Shown here: positions 1 through 7,757 of the stretch, one piece after another
Layout of the letters: every line of letters starts with the position of its first letter
Numbering within the stretch: position 1 is the stretch's first letter
Assembly (NCBI RefSeq): GCF_900086725.1
Contig: NZ_LT574836.1
Span: forward strand, 893,049-957,048
Direction: 5' to 3'
Source of the DNA: Bariatricus massiliensis
Lineage (GTDB): Bacteria; Bacillota; Clostridia; Lachnospirales; Lachnospiraceae
Length of the DNA stretch: 64,000 nt
The notes under the pieces: model-generated
The model's database searches: none
What the model saw: the letters and a program-made list of their open reading frames with translations, nothing else
What the model was told of the DNA's origin: nothing
Made by a program: the position numbers and the translations under genes

Positions 1-1371
1 AAGATATTTTCTTGTCTCAGAAGCTTCAATAATCGCGTCCACATATCCTCTTCTAGCAGCGGAGAGCGGACTCTCCTGCATTTCTTTATATGATGCAGCC
101 TTTTCTTTTAATGTTGCCGCATCTGCTCCAGCATACATGATTTTCGCTGCCATGTCCGCGTCCATCATACCGATTTCTGCCGTCGGCCATGCATATACCA
201 TGTCCGCACCGATCGACTTACTGTTCATCGCAACATAAGCGCTGCCGTATGCTTTGCCCACAATCACATTTACTTTAGGAACAGTTGCATCTGCAAAGGC
301 ATAAGTAAGTCTGGCCATCTCTCTTGCCATATTCTTCTCCGCACATTTGGACGCTTCCAATCCATTTACATTAGTTAAAGTAAGTACTGGTATTCCAAAA
401 GCATCACAGAATTGAACGAAACCTGCCGCTTTAATACATCCTTTAACGGACAGAGAGCCATCAAAGGATTCTGCTTCTTTTCCTTCTTCATCATATACTT
501 TTGTCCGGTTCGCTACTGCACCCACAGTCATGCCATTCAGGCGTATGAAACCGGTCACCATGTCTTTTGCATATTCTTTTTTCGTTTCAAAGAAACTGTT
601 GTTGTCTGAAATCATTGAGAGGGCAATTGATGTATCCTCAACAGCGTTTGCTAAATCTGCGCAGACTCTGTTCAAATCATCTGTACATTCTTCATAAGAA
701 TCATTATCCTCATTGTTCGCCGGAAGCATGCATACCAAGGAGCGGATTTGCTCCAGAATCTCTTCCTCTGTGCCGACACCATCTACGAGTCCGCTGTTGG
801 CGCTCTGGAATTCTGCCGAAGATGTATCACATTTTTTGATATCGTTGCCCGGAATTGCATTCGGAGAATTCAAGAATAACTTAGCCTTTGAACTTTCCAT
901 GAAAGCAAAATCTGCGATAGCTGGAACTAAAGCAAGTCCACCTCCGCATGTACCAAAGATTGCGGTGATCTGGGGAATCACACCGGAAGCCAAGGTTTGT
1001 TTAAGGTAAAGGCCGCCAAATCCTGCCAATGCGTCCGTAGCTTCCTGAAGCCTAAGACCTGCACAGTCCACAAGACCGATTACCGGGGCGCCCATTTTCA
1101 TTGCCATGTCGTAAATAGCGGCGATTTTTTTTGCATGCATCTCGCCAACCGCTCCGCCCAAAACGGATGCGTCCTGACTGTACACGTATACAAGGTTACC
1201 GTCAATGACTCCGTAACCCGTGATAACGCCGTCTGCCGGAGTTTCTTTCTCCTGCATGCCGAAATCTGTGGCTCTGGCTGTCACCGCGCCTCCGATTTCA
1301 ACAAAACTGCCCGCATCAAGTAAAGTGGCAATTCTTATACTTGCCGGGTTTGCTGCTGTTGTGTTACTCAT
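1..1371 (-). CDS. Biotin-dependent acyl-CoA carboxyltransferase subunit (partial, C-terminus off window)
   Basis: The frame is open from an ATG at 1371 to the window edge (457 codons), so the C-terminus is missing. It starts MSNTTAANPASIRIATLLD and carries the crotonase-like fold of acetyl/propionyl/methylmalonyl-CoA carboxyltransferases: an oxyanion-hole stretch FGTCGGGLALVPA near residue 145 and a second half with GKAYGSAYVAMNSK and AWPTAEIGMMDADMAAK. Such subunits move carboxyl groups between biotin and an acyl-CoA; in Lachnospiraceae they usually belong to a sodium-pumping decarboxylase (OadB/OadG/biotin carrier genes), which would lie beyond the left edge. That context is inferred. GGAGGG precedes the ATG. 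A start upstream is excluded by the AT-rich region. The exact acyl-CoA substrate cannot be told. Confidence 0.85.
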   Translation of the reverse strand, partial: MSNTTAANPASIRIATLLDAGSFVEIGGAVTARATDFGMQEKETPADGVITGYGVIDGNLVYVYSQDASVLGGAVGEMHAKKIAAIYDMAMKMGAPVIGLVDCAGLRLQEATDALAGFGGLYLKQTLASGVIPQITAIFGTCGGGLALVPAIADFAFMESSKAKLFLNSPNAIPGNDIKKCDTSSAEFQSANSGLVDGVGTEEEILEQIRSLVCMLPANNEDNDSYEECTDDLNRVCADLANAVEDTSIALSMISDNNSFFETKKEYAKDMVTGFIRLNGMTVGAVANRTKVYDEEGKEAESFDGSLSVKGCIKAAGFVQFCDAFGIPVLTLTNVNGLEASKCAEKNMAREMARLTYAFADATVPKVNVIVGKAYGSAYVAMNSKSIGADMVYAWPTAEIGMMDADMAAKIMYAGADAATLKEKAASYKEMQESPLSAARRGYVDAIIEASETRKYL

Positions 1372-1424
1372 AAATCTAGCCCTCCATTTTCTATATTTTA
1401 TAAGTTAAACCAAATTTTCTGCCG

Positions 1425-1458
1425 ATTATATTATACTTATATTTAGAAAAAACTGCAA
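1425..1458 (-). promoter_or_regulatory. Sigma-A promoter of the carboxyltransferase gene
   Basis: Reading the minus strand, TTGCAG (1458-1453), a 17-bp spacer and TATAAT (1435-1430), followed by a second overlapping TATAAT (1430-1425). It lies about 55 bp upstream of the start codon at 1371. Confidence 0.7.
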
Positions 1459-1605
1459 CTGTTTTTCATAATATTTGTTAATTATTTCACAGCACTTTTA
1501 TATCTTAATAAATTAATTTTTCCATAATAATTTGTGAAATTTCCATAAATTTAGTTGTTTTTTTTGTGCAATATATCATTTTGAATTTTTGTCACAATTA
1601 TAACA

Positions 1606-1634
1606 TTGTACTTTAGTCTATTTTGTGCTAGAAT
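1606..1634 (+). promoter_or_regulatory. Sigma-A promoter for the peptide transporter transcript
   Basis: TTGTAC (1606-1611), 17-bp spacer, TAGAAT (1629-1634). It points toward the POT transporter and predicts a leader of about 385 nt before its start codon at 2025. The region 1372-1605 is very AT-rich and, apart from the two divergent promoters, shows no gene. Confidence 0.65.
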
Positions 1635-1676
1635 AAATCTCACGGGGATTAATATCACAAGAAGGAGGTTTTTCTG

Positions 1677-1721
1677 ATGATGCAGTCGGACTGGTATAGT
1701 AAAACGTCTGACATGGCATGA
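1677..1721 (+). CDS. Possible 14-residue leader peptide ahead of the peptide transporter
   Basis: A short frame MMQSDWYSKTSDMA starts 6 nt after a perfect GAAGGAGG ribosome binding site, about 40 nt downstream of the promoter at 1606-1634. The strong site in front of such a short frame suggests that it is translated, perhaps as a regulatory leader. The remaining leader (1722-2024) has no good coding frame, no recognised riboswitch, and only weak hairpins (GGTTGGTAAACC at 1981-1992). No terminator with a T-run was seen, so attenuation is not shown. Confidence 0.35.
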   Translation: MMQSDWYSKTSDMA

Positions 1722-2024
1722 ATAATCAATGAAAGATAATGGGTAAACTTTCTTGATTACATATTGTTATGAGTGCGGATCAGTTGGTATGTCAGTAATA
1801 AATCTTTGCAGTCTTGATATTGTACAGATTCATATCATTATTTATCAAGGCAGATTTTGGGGATTATTGTTCATGCCAAGTTTATGGCAGCACATTATTA
1901 AAATTCGTTTACTACAACTAAATATCAGCCTGACAATAACTCAGCTTTTCAACCAATCTTGATATATCCCTGAGAGAGATGGTTGGTAAACCAAAAGAAA
2001 AAAACTTATTGGAGGGTAATTTTT

Positions 2025-3413
2025 ATGGAACAGGCAAAAAAGAGAAAATATCCTATCGGTTTTTATGTCTGCTGTATCGCATATACGTTTGAACGTTTTG
2101 CATACTACGGATCAAAACCACTTTTGCTTCTCTTCTTAACAAAGTCAATTGAAGAAGGCGGTCTCGGAATTGACGCAGTAACAGCAGCACCTATTGCTGC
2201 ACTTTTAGTATCACTTACATATATCGCACCTATCTTTGGTGGATATATTTGCGACCGTTGGATTGGAGCCCGTTTTGCAGTATCCGCTGGATGTCTGATT
2301 ATGGGACTTGGTTACTTTATCGGCTGGAAATCAACCAGTATCCCGATGGTTTATGCGATGATTATCATTATTTCTATTGGTACAGCATTCTTCAAAGGTA
2401 ATCTGGCTGCTATTATCGGTCGTATGTTCGACGATCAGGATTTACTGGACTCTGCTTTCTCAGTACAGTATTCTTTCGTTAACATTGGTTCCTTCTTTGG
2501 TTCTATGATTTGTGCTACACTTTACATGACCACATTCAAACAGGGTCAGGCACTTGGTTTCCGTCAGGTATTCTTCCTGTGCGGTGTACTTGTAATTATC
2601 GGTGGTATCTTATTTACTTTAAGCTACGGCTTACTGCAAGGACAGGGTATCAAACCGTTTAAGTACTTAACAGATACTCAGGGTAACGTAATCGGCGAAG
2701 AGAAGAAAGAGAAGAAAGAGAAATCTACAGCTCCTCTTACAAAACAGGAAAAGAAAGGTGTTTGGGCTATCATCCTTGTATCCTTCATTTCCATCATCTT
2801 CTGGCTGGCTTACTATCAGCAGGATTTGGCTTTAACATTGTATTTGGAAGACTTTATCAACAGAGATATCGGTTCCTTTACACTGTCTCCTGCTCACTTG
2901 ACAACTACATGGAACGGTCTGTTATGTATCTTCCTCAGTCTTGCAGCTGCTAAGCTTTGGGCAAAACTCGCTAAGAGACCTCAGGGCGACATGACAATGT
3001 TCCACAAGATCACACTTGCTTTCGTATTCCTTGGATTAGCTTATGTAATGTTAATTATTACAGAGGTTATGAGAGGTGTCGGCGCTCCTGATACAGTTAA
3101 AGGAAGCGTATGGCCAATCTTTATCTTCGGTATCTTACTTACAATCGGTGAGATTTGCTTCTCTCCACTTGGAAACTCTTTCGTAAGTAAGTTTGCTCCG
3201 AAAAAATACTTATCACTTTTGATGGGTGTTTGGACATTTGCTACATTCTGTGCTTCACAGATCAACGGACAGACAATGAAAGTTGTTGCTAAGCTTGGTA
3301 ACTTCACAATCTTTGTTACTTTCGCTATCGTTGCTTTCGTTTGTGCAGTAGCTATGTACTTCCTGAGCAAGCCTCTCAACAAACTTGTTGAAGAAAAAGA
3401 TAACACAAAATAA
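2025..3413 (+). CDS. POT/PTR2 family proton-coupled oligopeptide transporter
   Basis: 462 residues with about 12-14 membrane segments; uptake of di- and tripeptides is the known role of the family. The N-terminal FERFAYYG (about residues 22-29) matches the second half of the ExxERFxYYG signature; the first glutamate is a tyrosine here. FFKGNLAAIIGRMFDD (about residue 125) matches the second PTR2 signature. A charged loop rich in EKKEKKEK near residue 230 splits the two halves. The start at 2025 is chosen because GGAGGG sits 6 nt upstream; a longer frame from 1983 has no ribosome binding site. The next gene is an aminopeptidase P, which fits a peptide-use locus. A strong terminator follows. 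Confidence 0.9.
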   Translation: MEQAKKRKYPIGFYVCCIAYTFERFAYYGSKPLLLLFLTKSIEEGGLGIDAVTAAPIAALLVSLTYIAPIFGGYICDRWIGARFAVSAGCLIMGLGYFIGWKSTSIPMVYAMIIIISIGTAFFKGNLAAIIGRMFDDQDLLDSAFSVQYSFVNIGSFFGSMICATLYMTTFKQGQALGFRQVFFLCGVLVIIGGILFTLSYGLLQGQGIKPFKYLTDTQGNVIGEEKKEKKEKSTAPLTKQEKKGVWAIILVSFISIIFWLAYYQQDLALTLYLEDFINRDIGSFTLSPAHLTTTWNGLLCIFLSLAAAKLWAKLAKRPQGDMTMFHKITLAFVFLGLAYVMLIITEVMRGVGAPDTVKGSVWPIFIFGILLTIGEICFSPLGNSFVSKFAPKKYLSLLMGVWTFATFCASQINGQTMKVVAKLGNFTIFVTFAIVAFVCAVAMYFLSKPLNKLVEEKDNTK

Positions 3414-3453
3414 TTCTTATCTGTTATAATTAAATACAAAGGTTTACCACGCA

Positions 3454-3490
3454 AAAGGCTGATGATTTGATAATCATCAGCCTTTATTCT
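3454..3490 (+). terminator. Intrinsic terminator after the peptide transporter
   Basis: Perfect 14-bp stem AAAGGCTGATGATT / AATCATCAGCCTTT with a 4-nt loop, followed by ATTCTTTTA. Confidence 0.85.
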
Positions 3491-3625
3491 TTTAGTTAAT
3501 TTGAACTATGGTTTGAACTCCGGTATAGAATGTGGTACAATATACATAGAAAGTTTTTCCTGCAGGCATTATAAATTGTAGGAACTTTACAAATTAATCA
3601 ATACACATTGAAGGAGGTTTTTGAA

Positions 3626-5416
3626 ATGACTGTTGTAGCTGAAAGAGTTGCAAAACTTCGCTCTTTGATGGCAGAAAAAGGAATTGACGCTTATGTCGTA
3701 CCTACTGCTGATTTCCATCAGAGTGAATATGTTGGGGAACATTTCAAAGCAAGAAAATTTATTACAGGATTCAGTGGTTCTTACGGAACAGCTGTAATCG
3801 CAAAAGATGATGCCGGACTTTGGACAGACGGCCGCTATTTCTTTCAGGCTGAAAATGAATTAAAAGGAAGCGGAATCCGTTTAATGAAGATGTTTGTAGG
3901 TGATACACCATCTGTTACAGAATATTTGGCAGACACTATCCCGGAGGGTGGAAAAGTTGCATTTGACGGACGTGTTCTCTCCATGGGCGAAGGTCAGGAA
4001 TATGAAGAAGCGCTTGCTGCCAAAAATATTGCCATAGATTTTTCCGAAGATTTGATCGATCAGATTTGGGAAGACAGACCAGCGCTTTCCGATAAGCCAG
4101 CGTTTTTCCTCGAAGAAAAGTACTCTGGTGAAAGCACTGCTTCCAAGTTAAACCGTGTCCGTGAGGTCATGAAAGAAAACGGCGCAACAGTACATATTAT
4201 CGCTTCACTTGATGATGTTTGCTGGCTGCTTAATGTTCGTGGTGATGATATTGATTTCTTCCCACTGCTTCTCTCCTATGCAATCGTAAAGATGGACGGT
4301 GTAGAATTGTATGTGGATGATACTAAGCTCAATGACCAGATTCACGAAGAACTGGCTAAAAATAACGTAACTATCCATCCGTACAACGATATTTATGAGG
4401 ATATCAAGAAGCTTTGCTCATGTGAGACTGCTTTGATCGACCCTATGAAAATGAATTACGCGCTCTACAAAAACATTCCATGCAGCACTGTAGAAGCCGC
4501 TAATCCTACTATCTTGATGAAAGCCATGAAGAATCCGGTTGAGCTGGAAAACATCCGCAAAGCTCACATCAAGGATGGTGTAGCAATCACCAAATTCATG
4601 CACTGGGTAAAAACTCGTTATGATAAAGAAACTATCACCGAGCTCAGTTCAGCTGACAAGTTAACAAGCCTGCGTAAAGAGCAGGAAGGCTACATTCGTG
4701 ACAGCTTCGAACCATTGTGCGCATACAAAGATCACGCTGCGATGATGCATTACTCACCCTGCGAAGAATCCGATGTAAAGTTGGAAGCAGGAGCATTTTT
4801 CTTGAACGATACAGGCGGCGGTTACTACGAAGGATCTACCGATATCACAAGAACATTCGTACTCGGCTCAGTTGACGACCAGATGAAGAAATACTTTACA
4901 GCTGTTGTACGAGCGATGATGAATCTGTCCCGTGCAAAATTCCTTTATGGATGCTACGGTTACAATCTCGACGTTTTAGCCAGAGGGCCTATTTGGGATT
5001 TAGATCTCGATTTCCAATGCGGTACAGGCCACGGCGTAGGTTATCTTGCAAACGTTCACGAACCGCCTACAGGTTTCAGATGGTACGTTGTCCCAAGTAA
5101 GAACGAACATCATCAGTTAGAAGAAGGCATGGTAATCACAGATGAACCAGGTATTTACGAAGACGGCCAGTTCGGTATCCGTATCGAAAACGAATTCATC
5201 GTACAAAAAGGCGTCCAGAACAAATACGGCCAGTTCATGCATTTCGAAACAATCACATTCGCTCCAATCGATTTGGACGGAATCGACCCAGAAGAAATGA
5301 GCAAGACCGAAAGAGAATGGCTCAATAATTACCACAAAGATGTATATGAAAAGATTTCTCCATACTTAAATGATGAAGAAAAAGAATGGCTTAAAGGATA
5401 CACTAGAGCAATCTAG
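3626..5416 (+). CDS. Xaa-Pro aminopeptidase (aminopeptidase P, M24B)
   Basis: 596 residues, the long three-domain form of aminopeptidase P: two creatinase-like N-terminal domains (about 1-300) and a pita-bread catalytic domain. The metal ligands are all visible: D395 (NDTGGG), D406 (TDITRTF), H469 (GTGHGVGYL), E507 (DEPGIYE) and E521 (RIENEF). It removes the N-terminal residue from peptides with proline in second position, in the cytosol. It follows the POT transporter, so it probably works on imported peptides. The start at 3626 is 7 nt after AGGAGG; the TTG at 3608 lies upstream of that site and is unlikely. The tail WLNNYHKDVYEKISPYL is typical of the long form. Confidence 0.93.
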   Translation: MTVVAERVAKLRSLMAEKGIDAYVVPTADFHQSEYVGEHFKARKFITGFSGSYGTAVIAKDDAGLWTDGRYFFQAENELKGSGIRLMKMFVGDTPSVTEYLADTIPEGGKVAFDGRVLSMGEGQEYEEALAAKNIAIDFSEDLIDQIWEDRPALSDKPAFFLEEKYSGESTASKLNRVREVMKENGATVHIIASLDDVCWLLNVRGDDIDFFPLLLSYAIVKMDGVELYVDDTKLNDQIHEELAKNNVTIHPYNDIYEDIKKLCSCETALIDPMKMNYALYKNIPCSTVEAANPTILMKAMKNPVELENIRKAHIKDGVAITKFMHWVKTRYDKETITELSSADKLTSLRKEQEGYIRDSFEPLCAYKDHAAMMHYSPCEESDVKLEAGAFFLNDTGGGYYEGSTDITRTFVLGSVDDQMKKYFTAVVRAMMNLSRAKFLYGCYGYNLDVLARGPIWDLDLDFQCGTGHGVGYLANVHEPPTGFRWYVVPSKNEHHQLEEGMVITDEPGIYEDGQFGIRIENEFIVQKGVQNKYGQFMHFETITFAPIDLDGIDPEEMSKTEREWLNNYHKDVYEKISPYLNDEEKEWLKGYTRAI

Positions 5417-5423
5417 TAGTATT

Positions 5424-5457
5424 GGGGACAGGTCCCAACGCGTTGGGACCTGTCCCC
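5424..5457. repeat. REP palindrome, copy 1
   Basis: Perfect 34-bp palindrome, half-site GGGGACAGGTCCCAACG, between the convergent aminopeptidase and transposase genes. It is one of three copies (also 6309-6342 and 7709-7742). It also separates two converging genes, so may help to stop transcription. Confidence 0.9.
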
Positions 5458-5459
5458 TT

Positions 5460-6212
5460 CTACAATTCTTTTAATATTCTGATAATTTCATTTTTTGAAA
5501 TTTCTACTTTTGAATTGACAAATTCTATGAATTCTTTTCTGAGTGCCGGTGTATGAATCAGCATATGCCCAGACTCGATATTTTGCATTTTTATAAACAC
5601 CCTTATATAATATTTAACAACTTCAACTTTTTGTATTTTCATATCTTCTTCCAAATCCATAATAATCGCGTTCTTCCGCCGCTCTGCCAGCGTTTTATTT
5701 CTACTCATTATTCCAAATTTCTTATTGTACATCAGCATGGCTCTTCGATGTATAATATCACACTGCTGGTTGATATACTCTAATTTACTGCTATACGGGT
5801 ACTCTCCTTTTTTCACAACAATCCCCGCTTTCACCGGGTTATCATGAATATACAAAAAACATGTCCAGAAATATATCTCGTCTTCTACAGGCTCACTTTT
5901 ATATCTACCTTGAAAAACATGTCCGACTCTATCCCTGTTAAAATTGTAATAAAGAGCATACGTTGTCTCAATTTCTTTCATGAATTTGGAAACATACTCC
6001 AAATCCCCTCTCAGAAGAAAATGTGCATGATTCAACATGATACAATAGGCATATACCTCTACCTTCTCCCCAGTTCTTATCTCACTTTCTTCTATGATAC
6101 GCATAAATTTTCTTTTGTCTCTATGCGTCTTAAACACCGTCTCCTTATTATTTCCTCTAATCATAACATGGTACATTTTAGTCGCACTTACACTACGACC
6201 GGTCCTTGGCAT
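5460..6212 (-). CDS. REP-associated tyrosine transposase (RAYT, IS200-like Y1 family)
   Basis: 250 residues from the ATG at 6212 (MPRTGRSVS), or 252 from the ATG at 6218; AGAGGAG sits 10 or 4 nt upstream respectively. The HUH motif is NHAHFLL (H62, H64), and the tyrosine-bearing helix is TTYALYYNFNRDRVGHVFQ (about 83-101), followed by the PVEDEIYFW and YIHDNPVKAG motifs typical of RAYTs. These enzymes nick single-stranded hairpin ends and are linked to spread of REP palindromes. Two palindromes flank the gene at 5424-5457 and 6309-6342, which is the usual RAYT arrangement. The gene is intact. The C-terminal 90 residues are lysine-rich and divergent. Confidence 0.9.
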   Translation of the reverse strand: MPRTGRSVSATKMYHVMIRGNNKETVFKTHRDKRKFMRIIEESEIRTGEKVEVYAYCIMLNHAHFLLRGDLEYVSKFMKEIETTYALYYNFNRDRVGHVFQGRYKSEPVEDEIYFWTCFLYIHDNPVKAGIVVKKGEYPYSSKLEYINQQCDIIHRRAMLMYNKKFGIMSRNKTLAERRKNAIIMDLEEDMKIQKVEVVKYYIRVFIKMQNIESGHMLIHTPALRKEFIEFVNSKVEISKNEIIRILKEL

Positions 6213-6308
6213 CAGCATCACACTCCTCTACTCTATATTGGATAAACTAGGTAATTTTTAGGATAAATAAGAAACACGAATCGTCAGATTATTTTCAGAA
6301 TTGTAGTC

Positions 6309-6342
6309 AGGGACGGGTCCCAACGCGTTGGGACCTGTCCCC
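6309..6342. repeat. REP palindrome, copy 2
   Basis: 34-bp copy of the same palindrome upstream of the transposase gene. The left half (AGGGACGGGTCCCAACG) has two changes from copy 1; the right half is identical. Confidence 0.88.
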
Positions 6343-6359
6343 TTTGACCCTTTGATTTT

Positions 6360-7601
6360 TTACATAAACATATTTGTAGTACCTACATAACGAATTCCGT
6401 CTTCAAAAACTCGTTTCCCGCCCAAGGTTACTAATTTGACGTGATTTAGTCTGGTGATATCTTTGCTCAAATCTCCTTCGACCACAAGAATATCTGCATC
6501 CAGTCCTTCTTCCACTAGGCCTCTTTCCTTTTCGAAACCAAGCACTTTTGCAGGGTTGGATGTAGCTGTCTGGATTGCCTGTACAGGGGTTATTCCATAT
6601 TCTACCATATACTGCAGCTCTCTGGGAAGGGGTAACAGTGGAGAACCGTAGACAACCATATCGGTACCTGCCAATACAGTCACACCAGTATCATAGAATT
6701 TCTTAAAATTATCACGATACGCCTTGTAGGCAGGTTCAAAATATTCCCAATTAGCCATTTCCTTCTGCATAACTGGGTCATTCAATGGTTTGCCAGCACA
6801 TTCCTCCATATTCTTTTTTGTAACATCGTATAAATATGTATACGCCATAATGGTCGGTGTCCAAGCCAGCCCTTTTTCTGCCATCTGCTGTACTTGCTCG
6901 TAAGTTAAAAATGTACCATGTTCAATTGTATCAAATCCGGCATCAATACTCATCTGAATCCCCGGTTGCGTGCCTGCGTGAATTCCGCATTTAATGCCTC
7001 TTCGGTGACATTCGTCAACAGCCGCATCCAATTCCTCCTGCGTATATTCCGGAATATGACTGCGATGTGTCGTCAAAATCTTAATCCATTCCGCCCCGTC
7101 CCGGATCTGTCTGCGGATTTCCTTACGAATCTCCCACGGACCGTCAACCTGTGCGATATCGTCATCCCACCCATGGCCGCCAGTCATACACATTCCATTG
7201 TCCACATGTGTGATTCTCGGTACGGTCACAAATCCTTTGTCTGCAGCCATTTTTATAGTAGCGCAGAGCTTCCGAGCTGATGTCATATCCCGCATACTAG
7301 TGATTCCACGCTCAAATCCCGCCTGTGCATGCTGCAAGGCAAATAATGTGATAAGCTGATCATTATAATTAAAACTGTCCGGCTGTGAAAACCAGTATCC
7401 GAGGTGAACATGCATGTCACACAATCCCGGAAGAATAGTGGCGTCACCATAATCTTTCACCTCTTCTTCCGGAAATTCTCTCACCAGCACTTCCCTATCC
7501 CCTACTTTTTTAATCTTTCCATCCTCACCGGTCACAACTGCCTTGCCTTCAAGAACTGTCTTACCGTCTCCTGTTATCAAGTATTTTGCACAAATAATCA
7601 T
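6360..7601 (-). CDS. Amidohydrolase-superfamily metal hydrolase (imidazolonepropionase/prolidase-like)
   Basis: About 413 residues. Metal ligands of the amidohydrolase barrel are visible: DMHVHLG (about residue 65), an internal GIHAG and IEHGTF, and AGTDMV near residue 300. The C-terminus ATSNPAKVLGFEKERGLVEEGLDADILVV is the usual composite beta domain. Relatives cleave cyclic amides or Xaa-Pro dipeptides; the substrate cannot be told from sequence, although a prolidase role would suit the nearby peptide genes (inference). The ATG at 7601 is preferred, with AAGGGGG 8 nt upstream; the ATG at 7607 sits only 2 nt from it. Single-gene unit with its own promoter. Confidence 0.85.
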   Translation of the reverse strand: MIICAKYLITGDGKTVLEGKAVVTGEDGKIKKVGDREVLVREFPEEEVKDYGDATILPGLCDMHVHLGYWFSQPDSFNYNDQLITLFALQHAQAGFERGITSMRDMTSARKLCATIKMAADKGFVTVPRITHVDNGMCMTGGHGWDDDIAQVDGPWEIRKEIRRQIRDGAEWIKILTTHRSHIPEYTQEELDAAVDECHRRGIKCGIHAGTQPGIQMSIDAGFDTIEHGTFLTYEQVQQMAEKGLAWTPTIMAYTYLYDVTKKNMEECAGKPLNDPVMQKEMANWEYFEPAYKAYRDNFKKFYDTGVTVLAGTDMVVYGSPLLPLPRELQYMVEYGITPVQAIQTATSNPAKVLGFEKERGLVEEGLDADILVVEGDLSKDITRLNHVKLVTLGGKRVFEDGIRYVGTTNMFM

Positions 7602-7643
7602 AGTCATTTCCCCCTTTGGAATTTTGTACCTTTTCTAGACTAA

Positions 7644-7672
7644 AGTATAGCATTTTTAGGAAAGAATATCCA
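7644..7672 (-). promoter_or_regulatory. Probable promoter of the amidohydrolase gene
   Basis: Minus strand: TGGATA (7672-7667), 17-bp spacer, TATACT (7649-7644), about 40 bp upstream of the start codon. The -35 box is weak (4 of 6). Confidence 0.5.
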
Positions 7673-7708
7673 CCGGTTTTTGTTAATAATTAATCAAAAA
7701 ACAACGTT

Positions 7709-7742
7709 GGGGACAGGTCCCAACGCGTTCGGACCTGTCCCC
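7709..7742. repeat. REP palindrome, copy 3
   Basis: Same 34-bp palindrome with one change in the right half (CGTTCGGACC). It lies just after the stop of leuA. On the minus strand it is followed within 8 nt by a run TTTTTT, so this copy probably also works as the leuA terminator. Confidence 0.88.
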
Positions 7743-7757
7743 ATCGCACTTATCGTA

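Noticed and set aside
1753..1962. 69-codon plus-strand frame in the leader of the peptide transporter
   Set aside because: It starts with TTG without a ribosome binding site, and its product has no recognisable features; more likely untranslated leader.
5424..7742. CRISPR-like array from the repeated palindromes
   Set aside because: Copies are 850-1400 bp apart, with genes between them and no regular spacers; they are REP elements beside a RAYT.
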